Source of the DNA: Candidatus Aalborgiella aggregata
GTDB taxonomy: Bacteria; Pseudomonadota; Gammaproteobacteria; Burkholderiales; Burkholderiaceae_C
Length of the DNA: 64,000 nt
Assembly (NCBI GenBank): GCA_016705065.1
Contig: JADIYY010000004.1
Span: 136,192-200,191, forward strand
Reading direction: 5' to 3'
In this document: piece after piece, positions 63,251 through 64,000 of the stretch
Layout of the letters: each line of letters starts with the position of its first letter
Position numbering within the stretch: position 1 is the first letter of the stretch
Position numbers and translations under genes: made by a program
Notes under the pieces: generated by a model
Told to the model about the DNA's origin: nothing
Database searches by the model: none
Seen by the model: only the letters and a program-made list of their open reading frames with translations

Positions 63251-64000
63251 TCAGCATTCTCATTCCTGCTTACAATGCCGAAAAATTCATTCAAGCCGCC
63301 ATTGAATCCGCATTGCTACAGCGGGGATATACTGATTGTGAAATATTGGTGTGTGATGATGGATCAACCGATTCCACGGTTCATATGTCCAAAAAAATCG
63401 CCAGCAAACACCATGGTATTAAGTTATTTCATCTTGAAAAAAACGCTGGTGTAAGTGCAGCCAGGAATCGTTTACTTTCAGAAATCAATCCCAACTAGGA
63501 TTGGGTGAGTTTTCTAGATGCAGACGATGTTTTGGTTCAAGACGCGTATCAGCCTGCAATGAAGATTTTAAAAATGCAGCCCGAATTGCAAATGGTTTTT
63601 GCAAAATGCACATGGTTCCCACAGAATTCCTGGTATCTGAGGTGTGGTGTCCGATGATTGGCCGATCATGGGGGGGCATCACGCTATCGACTGGCTTATT
63701 TAAGCGCGAAATGATTATGTCAAATGGTTTATTCGATCACACTTTGACACATGGAGAAGATTTGGATTTTCTCATGCGCATGGCAGAGCGGACGAATCAA
63801 TTCACCCATCTTGATCATGTCATGTTTTATTACAGACGGCATCAGCATAATGCCACGCTGAATGCAAAATCTTTGCAAAGTGGTGTGATGCGTGCCATAT
63901 TGCTACATACGATCAGGCGCAAGAAGAATCCCAATTTATTGGCTGTGCATGGTTTATTCAAAGATGAAGCGGCAGAAACCATTGTGAAAGTACGGAAATT
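63247..64000 (+). pseudogene. Glycosyltransferase family 2, interrupted (runs off the window)
   Basis: GT-A-fold glycosyltransferase. Starts MISILIPAYNAEKFIQAAIE, with VCDDGSTDSTV and NAGVSAARNRLL. An in-frame TAG at 63496-63498 splits it from WVSFLDADDVLVQDAYQPAM, the DxD metal motif. A frameshift near 63600 follows; reading continues as HMVPTEFLVSEVWCPMIG and LTHGEDLDFLMRMAERTNQF to the right edge. The catalytic GEDLDF motif is preserved. With two lesions it is not functional as read. Confidence 0.8.

Noticed and set aside
59118..64000. Explaining the whole right-hand block as sequencing error in an intact locus.
   Set aside because: Lesions include in-frame substitution-type stops (TGA at 61881, TAG at 63496) as well as shifts, and the density is far above the rest of the window; folK is also physically truncated. 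It still needs read-level confirmation.
1..64000. CRISPR arrays, prophage, insertion sequences, rRNA genes or replication origin.
   Set aside because: No regularly spaced direct repeats, transposase, phage structural genes, rRNA-like segments or DnaA-box cluster were seen.

Overview
The window looks like chromosome of a Burkholderiales betaproteobacterium, most plausibly Comamonadaceae-like and of moderate GC. The grounds are a Bug-family tricarboxylate-transporter receptor, the order mlaFEDACB-ibaG-murA-hisG-hisD, the order purM-perM-hda-HAD-pcnB-folK, and a dispersed short palindromic repeat of the general kind common in that family. No taxonomic search was possible, so this is an inference from gene content and order.

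Layout. 1-4.9 kb: a fatty-acid beta-oxidation operon on the minus strand (fadB-type, thiolase, acyl-CoA dehydrogenase cut by the left edge) behind a strong palindromic operator. 4.9-10.1 kb: a DUF2892 membrane protein, an RND efflux permease with its adaptor, and a tiny DUF3149 membrane protein. 10.1-20.9 kb: mutL, dedA, a hotdog thioesterase, amiC, tsaE, queG, an AEC transporter, a Bug receptor, xerD, a lactate-dehydrogenase-like flavoenzyme and a small secreted basic protein followed by three tandem hairpins. 20.9-36.1 kb: an ABC substrate-binding protein, tsaD, a LysE exporter, a GarR-like dehydrogenase, the divergent ybbA/tesA pair, mnmH, an OmpA lipoprotein, a patatin, a PLP-dependent lyase, a CorC-type protein, apaH, a broken rhlE, ypfJ and dcd. 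36.1-42.7 kb: four tRNA genes (Leu-UAA, Cys, Gly, Leu-UAG) around the proteostasis block tig-clpP-clpX-lon. 42.9-52.4 kb: the Mla lipid-transport operon, ibaG, murA, a phosphoethanolamine-transferase-like enzyme, hisG and hisD. 52.5-59.1 kb: a persulfide-dioxygenase-like hydrolase, purM, a doubly frameshifted perM, hda, a HAD phosphatase, a frameshifted pcnB and a truncated folK. 59.1-64 kb: a decayed cluster (nucleotidyltransferase, ABC exporter, PqqD-like protein, HPr-kinase-like protein, glycosyltransferase) in which every gene is broken.

The main discovery candidate is a ~67-bp palindromic element present in seven recognisable copies. Three are intergenic. Four lie in frame inside genes: the interdomain linker of MutL, a loop of the TesA-like hydrolase, a short segment of an ABC receptor, and the N-terminus of MlaA, where the element supplies almost the whole hydrophobic part of the lipoprotein signal peptide. 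The three sense-orientation coding copies use the same frame, and a stop codon expected from the intergenic copies is changed to CAG in all three. This resembles the Rickettsia palindromic element phenomenon but in an unrelated bacterium.

The second point of interest is the right-hand block. folK breaks off after its conserved RERPYxNAP motif and runs directly into a 5'-truncated nucleotidyltransferase remnant, and at least ten frameshifts or stops follow in about 5 kb. The remains suggest a former peptide-modification/export locus. Isolated lesions in rhlE, perM and pcnB could be real decay or sequence errors.
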